A stretch of 64,000 nt of DNA from Nyssa sinensis (GCA_008638375.1 CM018046.1:46721206-46785205), one strand, 5' to 3'; shown: positions 44,903-55,679, numbered from the stretch's first letter. The notes: a model not told the origin generated them from the letters alone. Numbers and translations are program-made.

Positions 44903-47900
44903 ATGGACTTGAGGGGCAGGCATTTCCCAGGGTATGTGAAGGGGATCAAAGATTTTATTGAGTTTGCTCGTGTATCTACATATGGGAGAAATAGGATAAG
45001 ATGTCCATGTAGAAGGTGCAATAATAGGGATTATATGCACATAGATGAGGTTAAAGAGCATCTACTTGAACACGGGATGGACAAGAGGTATACGTGTTGG
45101 GAATTTCACGGGGAACGCCGTGACGTACGAGTGGTATTTGATGATGAAGAAGAAGACGACGATGATGACTTTGGTGATAATGTTGGGGTTGGTTACGAAG
45201 GCTTGCCACAAATGCTGGCAGACTTGCAGGGGGCTACAACTGGGGTGAGTAGTCACAGGAGTGACACGGGACCATCGACCGCGTTTGAGTCGTTGTTGAG
45301 GGAAGCAAGGTAGCCATTATACCCGGGTTGTGATAAGTTTTCGAAACTGGACTTTCTCGTGAAACTCCTTCATCTTAAGACCATCAACTGTTGAAGTAAC
45401 AAATCAGTTACTATGGCCATTGAATTGATTAAAGCAGCGCTTCCTACTGGGGAGACCCTTTCGAAATCATATTACGAGGCGAAAAGAATATTAAGAGATT
45501 TGGGCCTCGGGTATATTCCCATACATGCTTGCAAAAACGATTACATGTTATTTTGGAAGAAGACTGAACAATGTAAGGAGTGTACGGTATGCCACGAACC
45601 CAGATACAAACTGAATGAAGGAAAGAGCAAGACAATTCCGCACAAGGTGCTGAGATATTTTTCCTTAAAACCGAGGCTACAAAGGTTGTACATGTCTCAG
45701 AAGACGGTAGAAGATATGCGGTGGCATAAGGAGAAGTGTGTTGCTGAGGAAAATGTATGTAAGCATCTGGTAGATTCACAAGCTTGGACTGAGTTTGATA
45801 CAAATCACGAATGGTTTGCAAATGAGCCGCGTAATGTACGACTTGGGCTGGCTAGCGACGGTTTCAAACCGTTCGGTGACATGAGTAATGCCTACAGCAT
45901 GTGGCCAGTGTTGCTTGTGCCGTATAACTTGCTACCGTGGAAATGTATGAAAGAACCCTTTATCTACATGTCATTGCTTATTCTAGGGCCGAAGTTTCCT
46001 GGTAATGAAATTGATGTGTACTTGTGTCCTTTAGTGGACGAGTTGAAGGAATTGAGGGAGGTGGGAGTGGAGGCATACGACGTCTCTAAGAATTAGACAT
46101 TTCAATTGCATGCTGCGTTACTATGGACCATTAATGACTTTTCAGCATACGGGAACTTGTCTGGGTGGAGCACTAAGGGGTATCTGGCATGTCCAGTTTG
46201 CAATAAGGATGCATGTTCCCTACATTTGTCAAATGGGAGGAAGATATGTTACATGTGCCATCGTCGTTTTCTACCGCCATCACATGGTTGGCGAAATCAG
46301 CAGAAGCATCTGTTTGACGGACAAATTGAGCACAGATTGTCACCTCCATTGTTGTCTGGCAAAGACGTGTTGACGCACTTAACAGTCATCCAACCAGTGA
46401 GGTTTGGGAAGATACTAGGTAGTAAGAAGAGGAAGCGTACTGATGTGGACTTAAATTGAACGAAGAAGAGCATATTTTTTGATTTGCCGTACTGGGAGAC
46501 CCTTAAGTTAAGGAACAATTTGGATGTGATGCACATCGTGAAAAACATATATGATAATGTGCTGGGAACTGTAATGAACATTGAAGGGAAGACAAAAGAT
46601 AGTGTTAAAGCCCAGTTGGACTTACAGGAGCTGGGAATAAGGAAAGAGCTGCACCTAATACGTAGCGGTGATAAATATATCGTGCCTCCTGCACAGTATA
46701 CGTTATCATCTGCAGAGAGAATGAGGATTTGCGAGTGGTTTAAATCGGTGAAGTTCCCAGATGGATACGCATCGAATATATCTCGGTGTGTAAATGTTAT
46801 AGATGGGAAAATATCCGGATTGAAGAGCCATGACTGCCACGTCCTTTTACAACGACTTCTTTCGGTTGCACTACGTGGGTATCTCACCGATGACATATCG
46901 ACTACATTAACTGAGTTGGGTTGCTTCTTTAGGGAATTATGTGCGAAGACTTTGAATGTGGAAGTACTTGACAAGCTCGAAAGGGATGTTGTCGTGATCC
47001 TCTGCAAGTTGGAATAGATTTTCCCTTCAGCTTTCTTCGATAACATGGTCCACTTAGCGGTGCATTTGCCTCATGAGGCAAAAATTGGCGGACCTGTCCA
47101 ATACTGTTGGATGTATCCAATAGAAAGGTACATTTAATTTTGTGAATTGTGTTATCTATCCATCCTAACTATTTTAATCTATAACTGATTAATTATCAAA
47201 ATAGATATTTGCACACATTGAAACAATATGTACGTAACAGAGCACAACCGGAAGGGTCAATTGCTGAGGCTTACATTGATGCTGAATGTCTCACCTTCTG
47301 CTCTATGCATCTTGAAGATATTGAGACAAGGTTTAATCGTCAAGAGCGAAATTCTGATAGATGTCCAGGGCAACAACGAACTGGCCTTGCGGTGTTTAAT
47401 CAGACTGTGCGGCCAATAGGTGCCCGTATATTTGAATGGTGTCATCCTTAAGACTTGGAAAGAGCCCACTACACCGTGCTCAACAACTGCGAGGAGACAT
47501 TGCCATATTTTAAGTAAGTTTAAAAAAATCATTGCAATACTATGTTAGTATACAAATGAAAGTTACATATAACATATCTCATCTTATGCAGTGAGTATAC
47601 GATCGAGCTTCAGAGAGAACATGTATCAAGTTCTGATCTGGAGCAAAGACAGAAAAATTTGTTTCCAAAGTGGTTTGGAGAACGTGGAAGAATAGGTTTC
47701 AATTAATTGTAATTGTATTAGTTAATGCATTTGTATTCAATTAATTTTGTACTTGTACTGAATTAATAGATGGAGCTATTACGCCACCAATAATCTCCTG
47801 AGGTGTACGATCAATTATATTCCTTGGCATGTGGTCCTGATCATAGGATATCCCACTACACCGGTTTAATTGTTGATGGTGTTCGATTTCACACGAGGGA

Positions 47901-48573
47901 ACGTGAGGTCAGCCGACGAACAGAGAATAGCGGGGTCTTTGTTGAAGGAAACGGTGACGGAGGACAAACTGTAGAGTACTATGGTGTTTTAAAAGACATC
48001 ATACAGTTACATTATTGCTACGGTCATTCTGTGTATATTTTTAAATGTGATTGGTGGAATGTAAGTAATAAGAAGACTGGAATGCAGATTGATAAGCACT
48101 TCATAAGTGTTAATATGTCACGTACGGCATTTAAAGATGATCCATATGTTTTGGCATCGGTTATAAAACAAGTTTTCTATTTGAAGGACACAAAAATAAA
48201 AGGTGATTGGCATGTTGTCCAAAAAATAAAAACTAGAAATGTTTATGATGTCCTAGAAGTTGGCGAAGGAGATGAAGAGTTGGAGAGGATTGAGGAGGCA
48301 CCACAAGAAGAGTCTCAAACTGCCAACGATGGTGTTGTCCGGCATGATCAGGAAAATGTTAGTTCGTATCGGTTGAATAGAACGGATGTAGAACCAATTC
48401 ATGTCGTAACTTTCGACGTCACCAATACCACACAATTAGATCTGAGGAATGCAACGTTCATTAATGATGATGATGACGAGGAAAATGATTTTGATGATGA
48501 GACATTGTTAGAGTATTGTACCAAGAATGAAGAAAATTCAAGTTCAGATAATGATACAAACTCAGATGAATAA
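44903..48573 (+). pseudogene. CACTA TNP2-type transposase
   Basis: Domain order: Transpos_assoc (44903-45313, KGIKDFIEFARVSTYGRNRI, CPCRRCNN), then Transposase_21 (45413-46459) with DGFKPFGDMSNAYSMWPVLL, YLCPLVDELKELREVGVEAY and a CPVCNKDACSLHL ... CHRRFLP zinc-binding region. DUF4218 follows (46484-47451, MVHLAVHLPHEA, GPVQYCWMYPIERY, PEGSIAEAYIDAECLTFCSM) and DUF4216 (47803-48573, FKCDWWNVSNKKTGMQIDKH) with an acidic tail. Introns: 47128-47204 splits IER and YLHT; others near 47513-47591 and about 47696-47770. Stops lie at 45311, 45391, 46094, 46457, 47015, 47449 and about 47795, mostly at Gln or Trp positions. Family assignment is firm; the copy is dead. Confidence 0.9.
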
Positions 48574-48689
48574 TTGTAATAGGCGTTACATGTGGTAAGA
48601 TCAAGTGTAATGGATATTCAATTTTATGATGTAATGGATTTTAATTTTTATGATGTAATGGATTTTACTTTTAAACTTTCTTTTTAGAT

Positions 48690-50095
48690 ATGGTTGGACC
48701 AAGCTCACGCAGACGCACAGCCCCGATGAACCCATCGACCCCTTCCCCTTCCTTTATAGAATCGACCGATCCTGCCATTGATGGTATGGATAGTTCCACT
48801 TTGTATTAATGATTATATAAATATGGTACTAATTGTTTCTATTTTATTGTTTCTAAAGCTTCGGCCACCACCGCTAGACGAGGGCGTGGTAGGTCGAAGA
48901 ATCAGAGTTTGCAGGCTCAAATGGAAGCAGCAGGGGGCTCGCGACTTCGGATTGAGCTACCTGAGGGCTTGTTAAAGCCCGTTGGTGGGTGGGCACAGCA
49001 GTTCACCACAGAGGTCGGCATCATTTGCCGACTACGCGTCCCACTCCATATTAGTGACTGGAGTCTCGTCACTCAGAAGGAGCTACGGGATATTCATGCG
49101 CATATCCTGGTATGTCTTTTATTATTGTGTTGAACTAAATTTTAACATTTCTAATGCCGTAATGTTTTGACAATGACATGTTTTATAGGGGAAGTTTGAC
49201 ATCGATCTCCACCTGCCTCACGTAGCAAAGACGGAGGTGGCAGGCGATAGAGAGCCCCGCAACAAACCCTACAGGGGGGTGACGGTAAAGGATTGGATCT
49301 TACTATGCGACCGGTTTGCAAGTGATGCATTCCAGGTAAAAATTCTCAAAATTACTTTTGCTGTCTGGTTTAAATCAGTATCATTTATACTAACCTTTTT
49401 TGTTTTGGCCAAGTGTAGGAACTAAGGCGGAAGAATAGCGAGAGTAGAAGCAAGCAGAAGGTGACCCACTGTGGTGGATCACGTTCTTTTGTACAGTATA
49501 GGCATGATATGCTAAGTTAATAAATATATCAAGTTCTTATTGTATAATCCATTCATGAAATCAATCTTCAGAAGCTACTATTTATTTGCTCCAGCGAGAC
49601 CAGAACACCGGTGCACCACCCAGCCCCATTGATTTGTGGCACAGGACGCACTACAACCCCAATAAGGGTTGGGCTAGGCCTAAAGCACAGCGGCTTTATG
49701 TAAGTTTTTATGTAACTTGTCATAGTATTACTAATTTAATATTAATCTAAAGTTATAAAAGTAGTAACATATATTTATATTTTTATAGGAGGAGATGGTC
49801 CGGCTGCGTGATCAGCCGACAGCTGAGGGTCAGGATCCGCTGACCGATGACCAGATACGGGAGACTGTTCTAGGCAAGAGGCGTGGTTATGTGCGTGGCT
49901 TAGGGACTGGAATGCCGATGACGATATCGTCCTTTGAGAGTGATGTTAGGGCACATGCAGCTACTGAGGTAGTTCAACAAGAGAATGTAGCGCTGCGCCA
50001 GAGACTAGATAGCCTAGAGGAGTGATATTCCGAGCTACAGACTCTTGTGCAGACGATGCTCAGCCAACAGCATGACTCTTCACAACCTTGGTAAG
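48690..50095 (+). pseudogene. CACTA second gene, Transposase_24 (Ptta/En/Spm) type
   Basis: Exons with matching phases: 48690-48783 (MVGPSSRRRTAPMNPSTPSP), 48859-49109 (TARRGRGRSKNQS, VPLHISDWSLVTQKELRDIH), 49189-49335 (GKFDIDLHLPHVAK, DWILLCDRFASDAFQ) and 49419 onward (ELRRKNSESRSKQKVTHCGG, SFVQYRHDM). Then about 49595-49699 (PSPIDLWHRTHYNPNKGWAR) and about 49790-50095 (EEMVRLRDQ; a coiled coil ending VALRQRLDSLEE, TGA at 50023). This is PF03004-like, the partner protein that binds subterminal repeats in En/Spm elements. The donor after RHDM is not clear, and the TGA at 50023 falls a little before the expected end. Confidence 0.75.
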
Positions 50096-50140
50096 TTTTT
50101 AAAATTATATACTTTGGTGGATTTATTATTTATAAAAAAT

Positions 50141-50990
50141 GCACCGAAACCACATCACACACCTCACAAATGATAAAATAGACTTGCACGAAGTTACGGA
50201 ACTCGGTTCGGATGCCTGGTTTGAAACTTATGCAAGTTTCAGCTCCAAAAAGGCCCATTTTGGGAATTTGACCTGCCAAAATGCCGGATATCGGCCTAAC
50301 TACACTGAAACCACATCAAACACCTCACAAATGATAAAAAAGACTTGCACGAACTTACGACACTCGGTTCGGATGCACGGTTTGAAACTTATGCAAGTTT
50401 CAGCCCCAAAAAGGTCTATTTTGAAATTTTGACAGACCAAAATGCTGGATATCGGCCTAACTACACCGAAACCACATCAAACACATCAAAAATGATAAAA
50501 TAGACTTGCACGAACTTACGGCACTAGGTTCGGATGCCCGGTTTGAAACTTATGCAAGTTTCAGCTCCAAAAAGGTCTATTTTGGGGTTTTGACAGACCA
50601 AAATGCCGGATATCAGCCTAACTACACCGAAACCACATGATACAGCTCAAAAATGATAAAATAGACTTGCACGAACTTACGGCACTCGGTTCGGATGCCC
50701 GGTTTGAAACTTATGCAAGTTTCAGCACCAAAAAGGCCCATTTTGGGGTTTTGACAGACCAAAATGCCGGATATCCGCTTAACTACACCGAAACCACATC
50801 ACACACCTCACAAATGATAAAATAGACTTGCACGAACTTATGGCACTCAGTTCGGATGCCCGGTTTGAAACTTATGCAAGTGTCAGCTCCAAAAAGGCTC
50901 ATTTTGGGGTTTTGACAGACCAAAAGGCTGGATATCCGCTTAACTACACCGAAACCACATGACACACATCAAAAATAATAAAATAGACTT
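50141..50990 (+). repeat. 161-bp tandem array inside CACTA
   Basis: Units start with CACCGAAACCACATCA at 50141, 50303, 50464, 50625, 50786 and 50946, a spacing of 160-162 bp: five full units and part of a sixth. Units look over 85 percent alike. The array lies just after the second gene. Confidence 0.92.
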
Positions 50991-51424
50991 ATGCTACTTT
51001 ATGTCATTCTTACTATTTATGCATGCAAAAAAAAAAAAAAACTATTCACATTCTATGTTCATATATATTTAATAATTGTTCTAATATATGTCATTTGATC
51101 TTTATTTCAGATTGATCGGGGATTATTTCCGCGTCGTCTTTATGTTTTGCATCGGAACTTGTTATTTTTATTTTTTTATTTTCATGGACATCTGTAGTAA
51201 CATTTTGGAGACAATTTTTAATTTTTCTATTTATTGATGAATTGTACTTTTACAATTATACATAATTAGTTTAATATATATATATATATGAATGTATTTT
51301 TCTTTTTTAATATATTCATTTCAGAATGCTTGGATTTTATTGTATATCAGGATGGATGATTGATACAGGTTTAAACAGGAACAAAACAACAAAAAAAAAA
51401 CGAAATAGATATGGTTCAAAAAAA
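50991..51424 (+). other. CACTA 3' non-coding region
   Basis: AT-rich, with poly-A/T runs and a TA microsatellite at 51275-51290; no coding signal. Confidence 0.4.
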
Positions 51425-51433
51425 AAAAAAAAT

Positions 51434-51841
51434 ACTTTTAGCGACGCACACCAGAATGTCGCTAAAAGTTAGAATTCAATTTAAAAATACTATTAGCGAC
51501 ACACAGTAGGCGTCGCTAAAACTCAATATTAGCGATGCACATTGGGCGTCACTAATACTGACTTTTAGCGACGCACACGGGGCGTCGCTAATACTGATTT
51601 TTAGCCCTTGTGTATTATTTGCGACGCCCGTACCCTATTATTAGCGACGCGTGTTGAGCGTCGCTAATAGGAACTTTTAGCGACACTAGAGGTTCCGAGC
51701 GTCGCTAATAGTATTAGCGACGGCACTATTTGTGACGCCTTAGCGGCGCACGTTTGTGTGTCGCTAAAGAGCTTTTGCGATGCACAATTGTATTATTAGC
51801 GACGCACGTGCGCGTCTCTAATAGTGCATTGTGTTGTAGTG
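51434..51841 (+). repeat. CACTA right end: subterminal repeats and TIR
   Basis: At least a dozen TTAGCGACGC / GCGTCGCTAA motifs between 51437 and 51820 in both orientations, then the TIR ending TTGTGTTGTAGTG. Confidence 0.88.
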
Positions 51842-51844
51842 CCA

Positions 51845-52820
51845 TTTCTCGCCGGACACTCTTCTAAAATTCGGCAGCTTCATAGACTTCAACAGAGAAA
51901 TGATGTAATATGGAAGGAAGTTTTAGTAGAAGCCGACATCACTTTTCAACCGTGGCACCTGCTAGTGTATCGACGATTGTCTAGCATCTCCTCCACCGTC
52001 AATTCCATCTTGCCCCGCTCTCTCAAAGAACACTATCTCGAAGTCTCCATAATAACACTGCGCCCAGTAACCCCTCATCTGTCTTGATATATGTATTATA
52101 TATATAGCGTTCTGCTAAATTGTCTTGGGTTTTTGGTGTATCATCAATACCACTGCCACCAAATAACTGCCTGCTTGGAATGACTTCCCCGCCTGTATAA
52201 GCAATAACACAAGTATCAAATTCTTTCACTCAGCACTTGTGTGTGCTCAATGCTCGCTTGTGTGCTTCTCGTTGCACTAAATTTATCTGAGGTTTTACTC
52301 TCTAAAGCAATGTAAGTCCCTCTTCAATATTCACGATTGTGAAAGAAGTTCGTAACAGCGGTGATCCTATTTTAAAACGGACTTACTTCAATGAGGAAAT
52401 TAATATCTCTGTAATGTAGTTGGGCTGACATTATTCCTGATGGTGGAGATAAGGGTGATGATAGTGGCATTAACCTGTGGTTCCTTCATATGAATGTCTC
52501 CAAGCCTAGTCAGAAGGATTCTTTGCATTTTCTTTGCGTGAACCAAGGAAGTACGGGTGCAATGGACTTCACAAGCATTGAGCCACCCATTCATCATAGG
52601 CAAGTGATCAATGGTGCTAAATTACTGACTACGAAAATGTTATTGCGCTAGATATTTGTACATTATGATCTAAATTTATATTAAGATCTCTAATCATTGG
52701 GTGTTTTTCTTTCTTTATCTTCTCTGTGCTGGATTGAGAGCTTTGGACATGGTTTTGGCGTGGTAGAAACCAAAAGAGAAGATGTTTGGTCTAGAGACCT
52801 CTTACCTGACAGTTCTTTCA
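51845..52820. other. Unidentified sequence of the gene-capturing element
   Basis: Minus-strand ORF 52023-52229 reads VIAYTGGEVIPSRQLFGGSG, TPKTQDNLAERYIYNTYIKT and DEGLLGAVLLWRLRDS. Minus-strand ORF 52400-52603 reads MNGWLNACEVHCTRTSLVHA. Both look like protein-gene pieces in reverse orientation; I cannot name them. 52697-52820 is open on the plus strand (ESFGHGFGVVETKREDVWSR), also unidentified. Confidence 0.35.
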
Positions 52821-53096
52821 GTGAAATGTGTTTTGTTTCTATTGAAAGACAACTCGCTATCTACCAGTGCTATGAAGCAGCCATTCAGTGCTCTAGATGA
52901 ATAAAAAGGCATTCTGGAGAATAAATTTGCACTGGAGGTTTAAGGTTATAGCTTTGAAGTGAAATGTGTTTTGTTTCTATTGAAAGACAACTCGCTATCT
53001 ACCAGTGCTATGAAGCAGCCATTCAGTGCTCTAGATGAATAAAAAGGCATTCTGGAGAATAAATTTGCACTGGAGGTTTAAGGTTATAGCTTTGAA
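52821..53096 (+). repeat. Perfect 138-bp tandem duplication
   Basis: 52821-52958 and 52959-53096 appear identical by eye (both begin GTGAAATGTGTTTTGTTTCT and end GGTTATAGCTTTGAA), followed by the first bases of a third copy. Confidence 0.9.
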
Positions 53097-53211
53097 GTGA
53101 AATGATATTTCAGTTTCAGCTCCCGGTGCTTCTATAATTCTAGAAAACCCCTCCTGCAATTCTAGAAAACCTCTCTATACTCAATCAAGGCCAGAGATTT
53201 CTGGCAAGCAA

Positions 53212-53520
53212 TTATGGCTGTTCTAAATTATATTGATTTTCTTTCAACAAGTGTGTAGAGAGTTTCACTTTCAACTATGGACAACATATGTAAGAGACTC
53301 CCTTCTGAATATTCATCTCTCATTGAGGTAAATCCAATATTGTGCAATCTACTTCAGTACGAGGATAGTCAGCTTGTTGAAAATGCAGCAACTTGCTTGA
53401 TAAAAATAGTAGAGTGAGCACACCATTCGCGTGATATGCTTGACCGACAATGTGAGCATGGACTGATTCCTCAAGCCACCGGTCTTATAGACTTGAATTG
53501 TAAATCCACGCTCTGACACT
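53212..53520 (+). pseudogene. UPL3/UPL4-type HECT ubiquitin ligase fragment (ARM repeats)
   Basis: Reads FWQAIMAVLNYIDFLSTSV, TAG (Gln position), RVSLSTMDNICKRLPSEYSS, NPILCNLLQYEDSQLVENAA, TCLIKIVE, TGA, AHHSRDMLDRQCEHGLIPQA and TGLIDLNCKSTL. This is the armadillo-repeat region of the plant UPL3/UPL4 family, HECT E3 ligases acting in trichome and cell-cycle control. About 100 of roughly 1,500-1,900 residues are present, with no HECT domain, no intron and two stops. Confidence 0.8.
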
Positions 53521-53559
53521 TGCAAGGAACAATTATTACAAAAGGATGCTGACTTGCTT

Positions 53560-53762
53560 TCAGACTTCGGTGATTTTGGTTTAAATAGGACACCAGGTAT
53601 ATGCCGGAACAGGGATCTATATCATTAATAGAACCAATGGAGCCATTTTTAAGCACAGGGTTCTTGCAAAGTGGTGCATAAATGTTACACCTATCAGTAT
53701 TGCCAACCTCATCAGAAGGGGACCTCTCAAGCCAATTGACAAGAAAGATATAGGCATCACTA
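53560..53762 (-). pseudogene. Serine carboxypeptidase-like (SCPL) fragment, reverse orientation
   Basis: The minus strand reads SDAYIFLVNWLERSPSDEVG, NTDRCNIYAPLCKNPVLKNG and SIGSINDIDPCSGIYLVSYL then NQ. The first half matches the DAYTFLVNWLERFP region of plant SCPL enzymes and the second the IDRYNIYAPLC and DPCS-YLN region that lies much further along. About 150 residues, including the catalytic Ser segment (GESYAGHY), are skipped at ERSP/SDEV. This is an internal deletion or a template jump inside a captured cDNA, here antisense to the element. Confidence 0.7.
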
Positions 53763-53784
53763 GGGTACTTTTATTAGTTTAGTC

Positions 53785-54160
53785 ATCAATGCACAGACCC
53801 CCAGGTCTGGTCCATCTTAATGCACAGACTCAGGTCTGGTCCATCTTAATGCACAGACTCCCAAGTCTGATTTATCTTAATGTACAGACCCCTGGGTATG
53901 GTCCATCTTAATGCACAAATCCTTAGGTCTGGTCCATTTTAATGCACAGACCCCCAGGTCTGGTCCATTTCAATGACCCCTAAATGCCTTGTATTTACCA
54001 CAAGTTCTTTAGGCTCGGCCTACTCAATGCACAAACCCCAGGTCTGGTCCATCTTATTAACCCCTAAAGCCTTGTATCCATTACAAGTGTTGTAAGCTTA
54101 GTTCATCTTAATGTACAGACCCCCAGGTTTGGACCATTTTTCTCACCCTACCGACCTTTA
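53785..54160 (+). repeat. Hairpin minisatellite of the gene-capturing element, about 31-bp units
   Basis: Roughly eight to nine units of CACAGACCCCCAGGTCTGG plus TCCATCTTAATG, interspersed with two longer spacers holding CCCTAAA and ACAAGT. The inverted core CAGACC-N4-GGTCTGGTCCA is shared with the Tat-1 array read in element orientation. Confidence 0.85.
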
Positions 54161-54271
54161 TAACAACCTTGTTTTATTTCCAAGTGTTGTAGGACAGTAT
54201 ATTATGAATCATTAAGTATGCGTGACTCTTCAGAAATCCTAACCTCAGCTCTGTATGGATCTCACAAAACA

Positions 54272-54291
54272 GAGGCTCGGGGGGGAATATC
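54272..54291 (+). promoter_or_regulatory. Polypurine tract of the gene-capturing element
   Basis: GAGGCTCGGGGGGGAATATC immediately before the LTR. Confidence 0.75.
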
Positions 54292-54911
54292 TGATGAGCC
54301 ATAAAATGACGGACCAATTCGAACATGACACGTGTACAAACCAAGGAAGGCTTTCCTATCCAGAGCTGTCTGCCTCCAGAGCATGATCTTCCAGAACTAG
54401 CTGCCTCCAGAGCATTGGCTCTTCCAGAGCTGACGCCTCCAGAACAAGGAGGGTACCGAACAGTACACTACCTCCATCACTGCCTCCAGAGCAGTGGGGT
54501 ACCGACCTGTTTACTATAGACCTCGCTGTAAGGAAAATAATATATCTACAAAAAGGGGCTCCAAACTGGTCACCGTCTTCCATAGGCTTCCAACCTCAAA
54601 ACAAGGAATATATCTTGGAGCGCAAGTCTTTCGGATAGGAAAGAAATCCTATCCTAATCGAGAAAACTACCACATATTCCTTAAACTTGTCAGGTAAGAA
54701 AGAAATTCTATTCAATATAGGAAACTGCTAAAATCAATTACTCTTAACCCTATAAATAAAGGAGTCAGGCATGCTCAAAGGCATTCAATCACTTACACAC
54801 ATATGCTATTTTTATTTTCTCCTTACTGGCTTGATCGTTGGAGGGTCCTCCTTTTCTTTTTTGCAAGTCCTTCTCACCGAATCACGACCGGTGCTATTTT
54901 TTGCAGCATCA
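54292..54911 (+). repeat. 3' LTR of the gene-capturing element, 620 bp
   Basis: Starts TGATGAGCCATAAAATG and ends TTTTTTGCAGCATCA, the same termini style as the Tat LTRs but a different body. Contains repeated CTGCCTCCAGAGCA units (54365-54500) and a TATAAATAAA box at 54751. Confidence 0.85.
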
Positions 54912-55679
54912 ACTTTTTATAATATTCTTGGCAGAATAATTTTAGGAATCATTATATTAATTAATCTGAACCATTGAAAAGAATGACAATTACTAAAATA
55001 AAATTAATGTTTTAAAAATCAAACTTGACTGACCAATTAAACCTAGGATTAAAGTGCATATCTTACTCTTTTTTTTTTCTTTATAAGAATATAGTTATCG
55101 CTTTTTATAAGATTCTTGGCGGAATAATCTTAGGGATCATTATATTAATTAGATAAGTACGATTATAGCAGTTTTCGTGTTAGAATCTAGAAGAGGTTTG
55201 TATTTTCCGTTCGGCCTATGTCGAATGCCAGACCTTCAATGTTATAATCTCATATGTCAATACTGCAAAAGGCAAAGATTATTGCCGAATTGATTCTGGC
55301 CTTTTGACTTGATCAGCTATGGATCAAGAGTCAAGATTGTGCGCGATTTTGATAGCCATGTGTTCCAATTTTCTTGGCCGTATCATTTTGGGTACATTGC
55401 TACAGCCCCAAGCCTCAAGTCTGAAAGGACGTTCCTGACTTGAGACTTGTACTGGGATGCGTCGATCCCTGGCCGCCGTTAAACCGTATGTGTTAGGGTT
55501 TTGTGGGTTTCAAGGGGCACCATTAAATTGATTAGTGCTTCTGTCGTTGTTTTACTTCACTCAAGATATTCATTTAGTGGTAATCATTTCAATCAATGGT
55601 CGTTGTTTTGAACAGATTGGGATTGAGGTTTCATTTATGCCTTTACAATATGTAATATGCATATCTATTACAAGTTCTT

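Larger units (their letters stand above)
41643..51841 (+). mobile_element. CACTA (En/Spm) transposon, 10.2 kb
   Basis: Begins CACTACAAAAAATAACAC and ends ATTGTGTTGTAGTG (inverted CACTACAACACAAT), with the expected 3-bp target duplication cca at 41640-41642 and 51842-51844. Both ends carry many copies, in both orientations, of the subterminal motif TTAGCGACGCAC/GCGTCGCTAA. Inside are a 5' leader with a probable donor (CAGGTAGGC near 42088), a TNP2-type transposase (44903-48573), a second gene of the Transposase_24 type (48690-50095) and a 161-bp tandem array. The transposase has seven nonsense codons, so the copy is not autonomous, but both ends are intact enough to be mobilised in trans. Confidence 0.95.
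26232..54911 (+). mobile_element. Gene-capturing, non-autonomous LTR retrotransposon carrying host-gene pieces (composite, interrupted twice)
   Basis: Left end: the last about 60 bp of an LTR (26232-26291) followed by a PBS (26295-26312). Right end: hairpin repeats (53785-54160), a PPT (54272-54291) and a 620-bp LTR (54292-54911). The 26232 remnant matches the end of the right LTR at about 56 of 66 positions by eye (both have CTCCTTTTCTTTTTTG and CCGAATCACGAC), and no other LTR here shares that end. Between them is no gag or pol of this element but intronless pieces of at least eight host genes. Two later insertions are excluded, Tat-2 (27716-37745) and the CACTA (41643-51841); without them and one TSD copy each the remnant is about 8.4 kb. 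The first part of the 5' LTR is deleted, so no TSD can be checked. That both LTR parts belong to one insertion is inference. Confidence 0.65.

Noticed and set aside
45038..45170. Acidic run in the transposase N-terminal ORF as a separate gene
   Set aside because: It is the normal acidic linker after the Transpos_assoc domain of TNP2-type proteins.
46297..47046. 249-codon minus-strand ORF within the CACTA element
   Set aside because: Antisense shadow of the TNP2 transposase coding region; no recognisable domain.
41643..51841. Subterminal GCGACGC repeats considered as a CRISPR-like or satellite array
   Set aside because: Irregular spacing, both orientations, confined to the element ends: typical CACTA subterminal binding sites in a plant genome.
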